A stretch of DNA of 64,000 nucleotides, taken from assembly GCA_012656075.1 (NCBI GenBank), contig JAAKBF010000062.1, positions 186,001 to 250,000 of the forward strand. Direction: 5' to 3'. Below, one piece after another: positions 9,596-20,879 of this stretch. The stretch's first letter is position 1. Every line of letters starts with the position of its first letter. Origin of the DNA: Phytophthora hibernalis. Its lineage: Eukaryota; Oomycota; Peronosporomycetes; Peronosporales; Peronosporaceae. A program made the translations under genes and the position numbers. A model generated the notes under the pieces. The model did not search any database. It was not told the origin of the DNA and saw only the letters and a list, made by a program, of their open reading frames with translations.

Positions 9596-12500
9596 ATGAG
9601 CGCTGTCACGTTTCTCGACGCGCCTTCCACGCCCGCGTCTCTGTCTCCTACGCGTGCAGCACTAGCCAGCGCCTCCGAGAAGGCGGCGGCCAAGCCTGGA
9701 CACGTGATCGTCGGTCCGCTGCGTATTCGAGGTGCGAATTTAACTTGAAATTTCATGTTTGACAGCAATTTTGACAGTTGACATGATGTATTTTCGATAG
9801 TTTTGCAAGCGATCGATCTACCGACACCGAGAACTGTCGAAAATGGAGCGCTGACTACGTCATCATGGCTACACTTCCCGGGACGACGGCCAACCCAACA
9901 GAGCAAAGTGCAGGAAGCAGTATCAGATATGATCTGCGTACTGCTACGGACAGCAAATAGCGGAATTTTCGCTACAGAAGCACGACCCTGGGCCAGTGCA
10001 ATCTGCTGGGACGAAGTGAGAAATTGTCGTTAAATGCTGCTGAAAAGGAGAATTTGACGATTGTTTTTGCTTGGTTGTAGGAATTTTGTATGGAACAAGT
10101 GAGTTCCAACGACGATTTGGTGCTTTTCTGTGTCGATCGAGCGAGAAGTGAGACACATTCTGGTTTACCGCTGCAAGGCGAAGTTAGCGCGTGTCCGGGA
10201 TTCATTGGAAAAGGTGAGAACGATGTGATTGCAAAATAATGTTAATATGGTGTGTTTTGTGGCTTACGGAACTGTGTGGTGATTGATTTTTGATTAGTTA
10301 TTTTGCCACTTACACGTCTCCCTGAAGGTCAGGAAGTTGAGCAGTGGTATCCTCTTGTCACGAAAGAGTCTTCATCTGCGTTGCGCACTGCTCTGAGGGT
10401 ATCGCTATGTTTCGTTCCTGATGGGATACCAACGCCTCGCTCTAGTCCGGAGAGAAGACGAGTGACGCCTACATCAGTTTTGCCACCATCTCCGGCAACG
10501 GAAATCTTGTCGCCATCACCCGTATCGAAGTTGAAGTTGCAGTTTGACAGTTCTGATGGATTAAATACGGCGGCAATTCCTGTGGAATCAGGAATTATTG
10601 ATTATGTTGTCGTAGTGGGGACTGCGGCTGGTGATGCCGCCCCGACAAGCTTGGATGAGGCACAGGTACGCTTCCGGTATCCAACAGTCGATCGGCGCAA
10701 CTTCCACTGCCGACAAAAATCGAGTGGTTTTGTTTTCCAGGGGGCCAGAGATCATTACTCAAGCCGAACGCCCACGAAGTAAACTGTTCTCATTCGTCCT
10801 GGTGGGAGGTGATGACGGGCTGTGTCGATGTTACGTCGTGTGCCTTGTAGTATACCATCGCCGATCTAAAAGTAAGGGTGCTGAAGAGAACGAATGGCAT
10901 TCGACTTGCGTGGCATTTCTGACGCGAATCCCCGTGATAGAAGCTGTTACCGACTGTTTACTTCTTGTGGCGCACACCTGGATGGCAGCAAATGGAAAGA
11001 GGAACGGCAGTGGAGTAGATGCTGACCCAGCTCAACTAGCTGATACGCGGAAACAATTAGTTAGTCTGTGTCATGATATCACGCTCCCTGTTCGCGGCGT
11101 ATTCGGCGTTAAGTTCGTCATCAGCAACTTGAAAGTTCAGCTTTTGGTACCCTCAATGACGTCAATCTACATGATGAAAGAGCCTGTACGACCCGAGCTT
11201 CGACGTTCGGCATCTGTTCAAGGAGGTCAACCATCACCCGTTAAAGCAAGAAGCTTTATCGCGATCCAGCAAGGTTTCCAGCCGCTTGTTTACTCCCTCG
11301 AGCCAATTTTTCAGCTTTTCGACGTCAAGACGATCATCTATCTCATGACACTAATTCTCTGCGAGTACCGGATACTTATCCACTCAACACAACAGTCTCT
11401 ATTGTGCCCTGTGGCGGAGGGGCTTTGTGCACTTATCTATCCCTTTCGATGGCAGCATCCGTATGTGCCCATTTTGCCCCGCGTGCTATCAGAGTATCTT
11501 CAAGCTCCACTGCCATATATCTTGGGAATCCACACTAGTTGGCTGCAGAGTTTGCTCGAATGTGGTCGGCCAGAGCATCTCGTGGTTGTTGACATCGATC
11601 GCGGGACAATCCAACTGCAGGAGTCTGGTGGGCCTGTGTTGCCTCACAAGTTGACAAAGGCTCTGTATCTCCGTCTAAAAACGGTGCTGCACCCGTCATT
11701 AAACGGAGAGCCCGAGTCCAGCCAACGAGAACTGCGCCACAGCATTGATGAACAAGGGAACTGTTCAGATGACGCTTTAGAGGGACTAAATCATGCAATT
11801 GGGGAAAAGGGACATACTGTCGTTGAGTGGGGACCAGAGACAGAAAAGCAAGTTCGTATGGAATTCGTGTGCTTCCATGCTACACTCGTGAGGGATATCG
11901 TGAGTGTTTGTTTTTCGTGAACCAGAAACTTCCGGTATTTAACAAGCGCCGTTTTCGAAAGTGAATCCACAGACAGTGAGGTGGTACCGTTAGTGACTCG
12001 GCTATTCTGCACACAGGCTTTTCAGGCGTTTCTTGAGAGCCACAGTTCGGCTGAGCTGAGTGTATTCCATTCTGTGTATCTAACGCTTTGCCGGGGACCT
12101 ATGAACTTGCAGTGGTCACAGTCCATCCGGGCTCTCTCAACATCTAAAAGCCAACATTCGTTCCTGGATGCAGGTTCAGCAAGAAACGATGTACCAGTTC
12201 TGTCAATGGAAGAAACTATTATCCTCAGTGCCTCCAATAATGATGCTGTTAAAAGCTGTACCGATGACTCAAGTGCACTGCAATCTCTAAGAACGACATC
12301 TTCGTTGAACGGCGAAGAGGTCAGCACTGGTGAAAAAGAGACTGCAAAATCGCTGGGCGAGAAAATTGAAGCTCTGCTAAACGAAGAGGAGGATCGCCAG
12401 TGGGATCCATTTGCTTTGAAGAGTAGTGATGTTGAGGCCCTATCAACTACTCCATCCCAACTTGTGAAAATGAATCATGAACTTCTTGCTAAGAAGCTTG

Positions 12501-15073
12501 GAGTGGAACCAAAGCTACTGAAAACGAACGCGCATTTGCTCCAGAATCCGCATCAGGTGAACCAGTATCGACTACATATTGATAGCAGTGTAGCAGTAGC
12601 TCTAGCGGGGTCAGCTGGCCCAGGCGGTCGTTTTCTGTCGTCAGAAGACGAACGGATTGAGCAAATGCTTCACAGGTGCTTGACTGCAGTGTTTACATCC
12701 GATGACAGCCTCAGCGAAGAAGAGATCCGAGTACGTTTCTTGGTTCTCCTTGGCATTGAATGTCGATATCCATTTGACTGACTTGTACTTGCATTATCCA
12801 GGCCTGTGGGGTACATTTCAAGAGTGCACACGCCCGCGATTTGTTTGTTCTCATCCTTATGCAGCCTAGCAACCAATACGTTGAGAGCGTAAATGGTTCC
12901 CCCACGACAAGCGGTGCAAAGAGCTCTTCCGCGTGGTACAACCCGAAAGGGTCTGGGAGTTGCATTGGAGCGACAGGATTTCGGTTGCTCGCAAGATTGA
13001 CATCGGCACTAATGAACCAGTGTGCTGTTCATGAGGACTACTCAACGGCTCGTGGAATTCTTCAAGTTGCGACTCAATACTATCACTACGTGGAGGATAA
13101 GCACAGCGGCATTGGATTTGGTAAGGTGATTTCTGAAAGGATACTGTCGTTCAAATGATCGTCTCACACGTTGCTATTGTATGCTACAGCGAAGAAGGAG
13201 TATTTGGTGACGCCCTTGCGTTTGCTCTCAATTTGCCGGTCACTGGATTTGTGGCAGCAGGCATTCATTTGTGAAATTGATGCAGCGAACCAGGCAGATC
13301 CAACCGATTCCGATGAAGAAGCCTCGGAGGTTGTGGGGGACGAGCTATTCTTTTCAGTCATTGGGAGTCTCATGTATGACATGCTCAACTTCGAAGTACC
13401 GCTCCAGAAGGTTTTGACATTCGTGGCAGTCATGTGTTCCACGTACCAAAAAGGACCAGACTTATTGAACACGCTCAAGCAACTTGCGGAGAATGTGTAT
13501 CGTGCGCTCGACATGTCCAAAGACATCAAGCCTTCTCCGCCCAAGGATGCAGTGCAGCCGAGAATCAACACAAAGTCATCAAGCCACTATGCAAATGCGA
13601 CTCCAGCCAAGACAGAGTTACCTCCTACCGGTAAGCCTATGAATGGAGCAGGAGGTCCTTCTTCAACAACATCGGGGTTGGTATTTGCCGAAAGCCCGGT
13701 GCTTTCTCGAGTACGACCTAAACACAGTGATCCGCCGTAAAATGTCTGTCCGTGAGGTGCCTCACCAGGGTCTACCAACTTCTCGCGCAAAGCTCGGGAA
13801 CATGGACGAGCGTGATCAAATAGGCAATGGAAACCAATATGCAGCTGATTTTATGAGCAGAACACCGCCAACACGCCGACGAAGGTCTAGTGCAGTCTTC
13901 CCAAGTGCAGTATTGGCAAGCTCCGGGTCGCCCGTACTGTGTCTAGCTACTGATGGTGGTCGTGCAACTTGTGGTATGGCCGATGCCCATGTGAATGTGG
14001 TAGACATTGACCCGTCAGAAGATGAAAAGGGCGTGAGACTTGACGGTCATACTGATGCAATAGTGGCTGTGCAAATGCGGGGTAACGCGCTGATCTCTGG
14101 ATCTCGAGATCATACGCTGCGTGCTTGGGATCTGCGTGCAACACCCAAGAAGCGGAACATGTTTGCTTTCTTTTCACTGCCTTACGCCAGCAGTAATACT
14201 CTGGCCTCGACCGAAGACAGTGAGGTTGATGGTGCATCGGTGTCGAAGCGGAGTGTAGTGATGCGTGGCCACCTGGATGCGATTACATGCATGGAGCTTG
14301 GGCAGCATCTTGGAGCTGGCCGTACCTTGTTGGCCTCTGGCTCCGATGACGGTACCGTTCGTATCTGGGATACGACACGTGAGAGTAGTGTTGCGCTCTT
14401 AAGCGGTCACAAAGGCACTGGCAAACCCGCTGATAATGGTGGAGTTAACTGTCTGCGATTGCTAGCAAGGGATGACGACTTAGCCTTGGGCTATCGCCGA
14501 CGCACCATGCAGATTTGGGATCTCGCGGTATGCAAGTTGAAAGTCAATGTGCAGGCTCACCATGCTGGTGTGCGCGACTTACAAGTATCAGGTACACGGC
14601 TCGTGACGGCAGCAAACGATCGGGTTGTGAAGGTGTGGGATTCTGCGTTTCGTTGCAATGGCGGGGTGTTGCAGCCCTCACACGAACTACGGGAGCACGG
14701 TGGCCCTGTACAATGTGTCAGCCTTGGTGGACCCGCGGATCCTACCATTTGTACTGGAGCCGCTGATGGTCTAGTTCGGGTTTGGGATCTTCGATATGTG
14801 CAGCGTGGTCCACGGTTAACTCTCCGTGGGCATACCGGCCCGGTGACGCGTCTGCAACGCGATTTTACGAAGCTTGTGTCTGCAGGCGAGGATGGCTGGC
14901 TGCGAGTTTGGGATATGCATTCGGGTATGTGCCTTCGTGAGAAGCTGGCGCACTCATCTGGTGTGACGTGCCTCGAAATGCGTGACTCGCTTGTGTATTC
15001 CGGTTCGTGGGATGGCTCGGTGCGCGTCTGGGATATTGAAAATGTCAGCAGTTCTGGACAAGCGGTGGTATAG
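9596..15073 (+). CDS. C2-DENN-WD40 protein, SCD1/DENND3 layout
   Basis: One long gene with exons 9596-9731, 9801-10015, 10081-10213, 10298-11899, 12017-12730, 12802-13120, 13190-13710 and 13769-15073. The N-terminus looks like a C2 domain (GPLRIRVLQAIDLP, VILPLTRLPEGQEVEQWYPL). Then come uDENN (RFRYPTVDRRNFPLP after correction, ITRIPVIEAVTDCL), cDENN (FDVKTIIYLMTLILCEYRIL, PFRWQHPYVPILP) and dDENN. The C-terminus has about seven WD40 repeats (LISGSRDHTLRAWDL, LASGSDDGTVRIWDT, CTGAADGLVRVWDL, VYSGSWDGSVRVWDI). DENN proteins are Rab GEFs; DENN plus C-terminal WD40 is the layout of plant SCD1 and animal DENND3, so a role in secretory or endocytic traffic is inferred. The in-frame TAA at 13738-13740 lies inside a 58-base intron. 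Two missing bases (about 10708 T, about 10743 G) break the uDENN region. Confidence 0.85.
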
Positions 15074-15192
15074 TTACCTGCTACATGTAGTTACCCGGAA
15101 CAGCTCGAGAAGGGTTCTAATTAGACTGCTTGGTTCAAGCGACTCCTAAGCGCAGCAGTTATAGCGACGACACCAAGCGACACCTCGAAAGC

Positions 15193-17790
15193 ATGGCTAG
15201 AACAGGCGAGATACCATCATGCTTGCATCCGCCAACGTCATTGTCGCCACCACTATCGCCTGCATCCTCTTCATCAATCGAATACACGTCGAGATCGGGG
15301 TGGCATCCCACGCGAAGATTATCAATGAACAAAAGTCGCGATATCCTACACAAAACCGAAGAAAGGGTGTGAGGTCAACCCCTGAACGAAATGTGGAGAG
15401 AAACCACGGCTCGGGAGCGCAATGTATCAACGGGTTATATGGTTTAGAGGAAGGAGACCGACTACTTGATGAGCAAAGCTACGACAGAAATAGTGAACAA
15501 ATCGCCAAGACGCCAAGTGCCGATGACATCAGCGTTTGGCCAGTCCTCGTAGCTGTGCGATGTCGCCCACGGAAACGCCAGCGAGCTGAAAGGCGGTTTG
15601 GCGCAGAATCCAGAGCGTCTGGCTACAATAGCAGCACCAGCAATAGTAGTGATGAAAGTGGAGGCAACTACCGGTCATCTTCAAGCAGTGTTCAACGTGG
15701 CGTTTTCGAATACTCCGTACGCAGAGACTACGACTATACAGCAGCTTACGACAATAAATTACCACCACCGCGGGCACAGCGTCCACGCCGCCTGTACGTA
15801 CAGGCCCCAACTGGCACTGGAAGGGGCACGTCTGGTCGAAGAAGCTTTGACTTTGATTTCATTTTCCCGCCGTGGAAGAAGCAACATGATGTTTATGAAA
15901 TGTGTGCACTTCCTCAAATTCGTCACGTTTTGCAATCACAGCAACAAGGACAGCAAGATCATACGACAATCGTAGCGTACGGTCAAACTGGCACGGGGAA
16001 GACGTACACAATGGGTATGCTAAGTGATTTTACTGATGAGAATGAGCGGGGAATGATTCCTCGGGCGCTGTCTCAAATTTTGGAGTTTGCTGCGGGCACC
16101 AAAGGTGAAGCCGACTCGAGTGAGACGGTGATAACTTTGTCTTTTTACAGATATACCTCGAGACCGTTCAAGATCTATTAGCTCTACCGGGACCCACTTC
16201 ATTTGCTTCAAGACGAAACCCTCGAGACAAGCACGACGAACGCCGAGGTATTAACGGATCTAACAGCGACCTTCCTGTGAGGCAAGGGCGTGATGGAGCA
16301 TTTTACGTGACAGGGCTGAATGAATACGAAATAGCGACAATCGACGATGCACACGCGTTACTAGAGCTTGCTATGCGCAACCGAGTGCTGGCTGCTACCA
16401 CGAAAAACAAAACATCGTCGCGTAGCCATACACTTCTCACGATTTCAATAAAACGACGTCGCCAAGGTGCTGCTAGAAGCAGAGGCTCTACAAGCGATGA
16501 TGAAGACGATGAGCATGACGAAAGTGGTTTTATCGGCGAGGAAGAGGCTTCAACAATTTCTTTTGTGGATTTAGCAGGCTCTGAAAGAGTTGATGGCGCC
16601 TTGCATTTCCTACGAGCCACACGAGCGCGGCAGGAACAACGGATTCGTGAAGCGAAGTTCATCAATCGCTCACTGAGCGCACTCGGTGGTGTGATCGCTG
16701 CACTAGCACAACCAAAGACTGATACAAAACCAACTTCTGCGCACGTGTTGGCCCGATTAAGTTTGCGGGATGCTAAGCTACAATCCCCTGTTGGAAAGGA
16801 GCAAGGACAGCCGCATATCCGGTTTCGAGACTCCCAACTCACCAAATTGCTGCAGGGGCGTCTTATGGGTGGTCGCGGACGGCTGCTGTTGATCGCCACA
16901 GTAGATGATCTACCTAAAAATCTTTCGGAGACGCTGTCCACGCTCAATTTTGCTACACAATGTCGCCGGGTCGAGCTTCAACCTGGCTCGAGACTGCGAG
17001 GAGATAGGGATACCCGAAACTTGCGGCGTCAAAAGTCTTTACTGGATCAAGTTTTCAATGACATGAAGACAATGCACGAAAACCGAGAGGCAGCCTTACA
17101 CGTACGTTTGTGTGGCGTTGACATGCCAATTAACACGATTGACATCGCTCCTTGCTCTGTATGCAGAGCGAATATCAAGCGCGAATTGAAGTCTTGGAAC
17201 GGGAATTAGAAGCTGTTCGAACTGCGGTGCAGTCGTCGTCTTCGCTTTCGACTACTAATGACGCAGCATCCGTTCACCTCGCATCCTTCACGGCGCTATG
17301 CTCGCTGGTGGACACTTTAGGCTCTGTTGGAGTGAAGCAACCCAGAGAAAATACCAAGCATCCTCGCGTCGTCGATTTTCACAGCGAGAAAGAAATGCTC
17401 GAGTACGTTGCTGGGCTCTACAGTCAGCTGAAAGAAGCATTCATTGCACAGCACGAGCAGGACCAAGATAAGCCCCTTCGTTCCAATTCAATCGCGCCAA
17501 CGGACACAGGTACAACAGAGCTACTTTCGGCAGATCCTGACCAAAATTTACAACCAGCTACATGCAAAGACCAAGTCGAGGGCAAACCTGAAAAGCTGAA
17601 GTTTGGTGCTAACAAGCAAGCAGCTTTTCGCGAGCCTCTTCCAGCGACGCCAGACCCGAAACCAAGACGGACAATCATCCAGTTGTCGGCTGACCAGGAG
17701 GCTGAATTCCGTGCCGTCGCACGCCACCTGATCACCACACACGCGCTAGATTCCATCGTTGTCAGCTCCGAAGACGAAGACACTACCTGA
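15193..17790 (+). CDS. Divergent kinesin
   Basis: Exons 15193-17101 and 17167-17790; the start MARTGEIPSCLHPP is the first ATG in the frame leading to the motor. The motor domain is preceded by about 115 Ser/Arg-rich residues. It has VLVAVRCRPR, the P-loop GQTGTGKTYTMG, switch I NKTSSRSHTLL, switch II DLAGSERV, FINRSLSALGGVIAAL, FRDSQLTKLLQ and LSTLNFATQCRRV. Long inserts sit after VRCRPR, before switch II (acidic SDDEDDEHDESG) and after LGGVIAAL. A short coiled coil (EYQARIEVLERELEAVR) and an acidic C-terminus follow. It is a plus-end-type N-terminal motor by layout; I cannot assign a family. Frame breaks at about 15363 (A run) and 16143 (T run, SFLQIYLETVQDLL) are single missing bases. Confidence 0.87.
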
Positions 17791-17889
17791 TCATCCTAAC
17801 CTCACAAAAGAAAAACAAAACACAGTCGTATCTTGTATTTACCCCTGCATGAAGTATATTGGTGGATGTCCACCATGGAGTTGTCCAGG

Positions 17890-18369
17890 TCACACAGAGC
17901 GCGACGCGATGAGCGTCATCGCAGCAGCTCTGGGAATCTGCAGCGAGGTTTGCAGATTGGTGAGACATTGCTCCTGGAAGTAGTCGCGCAGTAGTAACTT
18001 GAGCGAGCGGCAGGCGAACTGGTAGAGCTTCTGGTAGCTCTCAGGACGCGTTGAAAGCTGCTCGGGCGACACGTGGAACTCCTGGAGACACAAATGGAGC
18101 CACAGCTGGTCGTCATTGCTCAGAGTCAGCCACGAGCGACACACACTGCGAGCTGCACAGAGTGATGGTCCGTCCAGGAAGCTCAACACGGCAGAAATGT
18201 TCTCGTCACAAGTGAAGTCCAAGAGACTCAGAGGACGTTTGGGCTCCGTGTGCGAAGAGCTGAGCGAACGCAGCCACGCGATAAAGGTGCGAGCTTCAGG
18301 TGATTGAGAGCCACCTACAGGAGCCACCAGAGGGTGGAGGATGAGCGCACGGCACGAAGGAGGAGTCAT
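17890..18369 (-). CDS. F-box protein, small
   Basis: About 159 residues from MTPPSCRALILHPL. The centre is a clear F-box: ENISAVLSFLDGPSLCAARS, then VCRSWLTLSNDDQLWLHLC. F-box proteins recruit substrates to SCF ubiquitin ligases through SKP1. No substrate-binding repeat is present; the rest is a short helical tail (SYQKLYQFACRSLKLLLRDY). It converges on the kinesin gene (100 bases apart) and diverges from the methyltransferase gene across a 243-base spacer holding a tandem repeat. Confidence 0.75.
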   Translation of the reverse strand: MTPPSCRALILHPLVAPVGGSQSPEARTFIAWLRSLSSSHTEPKRPLSLLDFTCDENISAVLSFLDGPSLCAARSVCRSWLTLSNDDQLWLHLCLQEFHVSPEQLSTRPESYQKLYQFACRSLKLLLRDYFQEQCLTNLQTSLQIPRAAAMTLIASRSV

Positions 18370-18447
18370 TGAAGTGAGCTGCTCGAGGGACGCGATGTCG
18401 AAGTTGCAGTGTCCGTTAAATGAGCGGGTTTGGTACACGAATAACAC

Positions 18448-18520
18448 ACAAACCCGGGTTTGACACATATATTACACACAAACCCGGGTTTTAAACATAA
18501 ATTACACACAAACCCGACAA
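18448..18520. repeat. 30-bp tandem repeat with AAACCCGGGTTT palindrome
   Basis: About 2.5 units of 30 bases, each starting ACACACAAACCCGGGTTT followed by a variable AT-rich 12 bases; the third unit stops after ACACACAAACCCG. The AAACCCGGGTTT core is a perfect palindrome. The repeat lies in the shared promoter of the F-box and methyltransferase genes, nearly midway between the two start codons. Confidence 0.85.
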
Positions 18521-18612
18521 AATCCTTATTTGTTGTGTATTGTTGGTGTGTTGAACCCGTGGGTTTGCTGCAATTTATAAATTTGAATTCGAGCTTCACA
18601 GTCTTATTATCA

Positions 18613-19811
18613 ATGGCGCTAATGGAGGTGTTGTCTCCCTTGCCTCCTCTTACGTCTCCGTCTCTTCGGAAGCGCTCGCCTACAGGTATGAAGCCCCAGT
18701 CACCTCCACCGTCGGTCGCAAGCGCAAGAGTGTGAGCACCCCCAGTACGCAGCCCAGTAGCGACTCCACGCCCGCCTCCATTAAGAAACGCACTCGATTG
18801 TCCATTGGCACTCCAGGCAAGGTGACGCCTTTGACTGGTGTCCGGGAACAAGACGTGCAGAGAAAGTTCACGGAACTGGAGGTCTCGGACGTGTACAAGG
18901 CCATCCGCAAGCAGACGGGAAGTCTGGGAGGCAACGCAGCTGGTGGAGCCATCTACGGAGAGATCACACAGGCTTCGTTCCAACGAGTGGTGGACTACCT
19001 CAAGGAGAACTGTGAACTCTCAGCAGCCAGTCGCTTTTTGGACGTGGGATCAGGTCTGGGGAAACCCAATTTCCATGTAGCAGTGGACCCTGGCGTCCAG
19101 GTCTCGTACGGCATCGAACTCGAGGAGTTACGCTGGCATTTGTCACTGCACAATCTCCGCAGCGTCTTGTCACTGGACTCGCAGCGTGACAAGCGTCTTG
19201 CTACGGTCTTTACTGCTGGAGATATTACTGATGCGCATACGCTGAACCCCTTCTCGCACGTGTACAGCTTCGACGTGGGCTTCCCGCCTGATGTGATGGA
19301 CAAGATGGCCGACATGTTCAACCGCAGCGCTGCCGAGTACTTTGTGAGCTTCCATGCGCCACGTAAAGTTGTGGATATGTACGGGTTTTCCGTGGAGAAT
19401 ATCGGACGAGTGGCCACGTCCATGGCCGGCTCGAGTGAAGGACACCAGTGCTACTTCTACCGACGCGTGGCGTCGACGGAGGAGGATTCCGAGTCGGAGG
19501 AGGTGCCGGTGACCATGTCCCCGATCGGAGAAGGCGCGGCGATGGCTGTGGACCCGCTATTCAGGAAAGGACTTGAGCTGCTTAAGGCCGGCCGTGAGGG
19601 CATGCTCGAGTGGGTCGCCGACTTTTTCGGACAGGAAGTGTACGCTGGACGAACTCGCAGACAAAAGCGCGAGTTGCGTGAACGCCCCATCCAGACGTAC
19701 TACCAGGTCGTTGGCAAGCCACACACCGCGACCACTACCAAGGAGGCATCGCTGCGAACAAGCAAGAGGAAGCCGAAGACAAGGGCGTCTCGCAAGCTGT
19801 TGGACGCCTAA
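18613..19811 (+). CDS. DOT1-like SAM-dependent methyltransferase
   Basis: About 400 residues. The start MALMEVLSPLPPLTSPSLRK needs a one-base correction near 18685 (GG) to join the frame YEAPVTSTVGRKRKSV. A basic Ser/Thr-rich N-terminus is followed by a class I methyltransferase core: AIYGEITQASFQRVVDYL, motif I FLDVGSGLGKPNFHVA, VSYGIELEELRW, GDITDAHTLNPFSHVYSFDV and FVSFHAPRKVV. The GEIT...DVGSGxGK...YGIE order resembles DOT1 histone H3K79 methyltransferases, which act on nucleosomes in the nucleus. The C-terminus is Lys/Arg-rich (TSKRKPKTRASRKLLDA), suiting nucleic-acid or chromatin contact. The exact substrate is inference. Confidence 0.62.
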
Positions 19812-19977
19812 GCTGTCGTGTTGATGTTAGAATGAAGCGCCTGCTCTCTTGTGTTGCAGGTTGCTAGCCAGGGTACAACAAGCACTTTGTAGTTCTTACA
19901 AACGGGGAAACACATATCGATAGGAATACAAGCTGCATACATGCATATTACGCTCTATATGTTGTTCCTCCACGATC

Positions 19978-20703
19978 CTATTCCGACTCTCGGCTAGCAC
20001 CAACAGACTCAACGAAGAGCTTCTTCTGCAGCGGCGAGAAGATATCTCCACCGGAGTGGATGCAGGAGATTAAATAGGTCACATCCTTGCTCTCGAAGCG
20101 CTCCTCCTGACGGAACTGGTCCAGTTCGTCTCCAAATGCCGTCGTGAACTCCTCCATGTACAGGTCTCTGAACTCGTTCTGCACTGCGTCTCCAGCATTC
20201 CCCAAATCACTGCCCAAATGTTGCTGCAAATTGCTCTCCGCCGCCGCCAACAGCTCGTGACTGGCACGCGCCGTTTTACGTACAACTCCCAGCCGTGCGT
20301 ACTTCTTAGCAGCGTCCTCCGCTTCGTCCCCCGCAGCCACCAGGTCCTGTAACAACAACGTCGTGTCTTCGTCCTCCTGTTCGTCCTCCTCACTGTCCAT
20401 GCTCTCGTCTGCGTCCTCACTGCGTCCATAAGCGTCCTTCAGTGTCTTCTGCAACTTGGACAGAGCCGCAGAAGTCTCCAAACTCTTGGCAATGAGCTCC
20501 GCACAACGCACGCTCTTGGCAGTGGCAATAGCCAGCAGTTTCTGGCGCTGCTCGTCGCTCTCGGCCTCCTCCAGAGCTGCAGAAGCGTCTTCAACTCGTG
20601 CACATACTCCGGAAGAAGACTGGAAAGTATCCTCGCCCAACGCGCTGATCAAACGGTCGTAGCGAGCCGTGAACCGCGCCGCTTTATCGCCATCAACGTC
20701 CAT
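19978..20703 (-). CDS. Ribosome-assembly protein 3 (Rsa3)-like
   Basis: About 241 residues, start MDVDGDKAARFTARYDRL. The N-terminal two thirds are predicted helical and acidic (DESMDSEEDEQEDEDTT). The last 60 residues match, from memory, the Rsa3 domain: FRDLYMEEFTTAFGDELDQF, then SKDVTYLISCIHSGGDIFS. In yeast Rsa3 assists 60S pre-ribosome assembly in the nucleolus. The match is confined to this C-terminal block, so the role is probable rather than certain. The start is supported by an initiator-like motif 7-18 bases upstream. It is divergent from the NTE gene across only 176 bases. Confidence 0.5.
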   Translation of the reverse strand: MDVDGDKAARFTARYDRLISALGEDTFQSSSGVCARVEDASAALEEAESDEQRQKLLAIATAKSVRCAELIAKSLETSAALSKLQKTLKDAYGRSEDADESMDSEEDEQEDEDTTLLLQDLVAAGDEAEDAAKKYARLGVVRKTARASHELLAAAESNLQQHLGSDLGNAGDAVQNEFRDLYMEEFTTAFGDELDQFRQEERFESKDVTYLISCIHSGGDIFSPLQKKLFVESVGASRESE

Positions 20704-20709
20704 GATGTT

Positions 20710-20721
20710 AAATGGGAATGA
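20710..20721 (-). promoter_or_regulatory. Oomycete-type initiator
   Basis: The minus strand reads TCATTCCCATTT 7-18 bases upstream of the Rsa3-like ATG. It fits the oomycete initiator pattern (TCATTYY then CAWTTT) apart from one missing spacer base. By eye only. Confidence 0.45.
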
Positions 20722-20839
20722 ATGGCTGGTTAATAATGCGTGTCACTTTAACGAGGGAACTTTGTGTACCACTGAGACATGTCATTTCGATATGTACCCT
20801 CTCTCCAGTGACATCTTTGCCGCTTTGAAGTTTAGCTTC

Positions 20840-20856
20840 TCATTTCCGCATTTGCG
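20840..20856 (+). promoter_or_regulatory. Oomycete-type initiator
   Basis: TCATTTCCGCATTTGCG lies about 25-40 bases upstream of the NTE-type ATG at 20880. It matches the oomycete Inr pattern with one extra spacer base and faces the motif at 20710-20721 across the shared promoter. Confidence 0.45.
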
Positions 20857-20879
20857 TCGTCGAGCTCAAGTAGTAGAAG

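Noticed and set aside
9566..9748. Small independent gene at the start of the DENN-WD40 gene
   Set aside because: It is the first exon: the sequence after RIRG splices at GTGCGA into the C2-like domain.
13738..13740. TAA as the end of a DENN gene, with a separate WD40 gene after it
   Set aside because: A 58-base GTACGA...CACCAG intron (13711-13768) removes the stop and joins both parts in frame, matching the SCD1/DENND3 layout.
18366..18983. Minus-strand frame with repeated KPGFVCNxC units resembling a Cys-rich peptide
   Set aside because: The units are a translation of the 30-bp promoter repeat, and the frame runs antisense through the methyltransferase gene.
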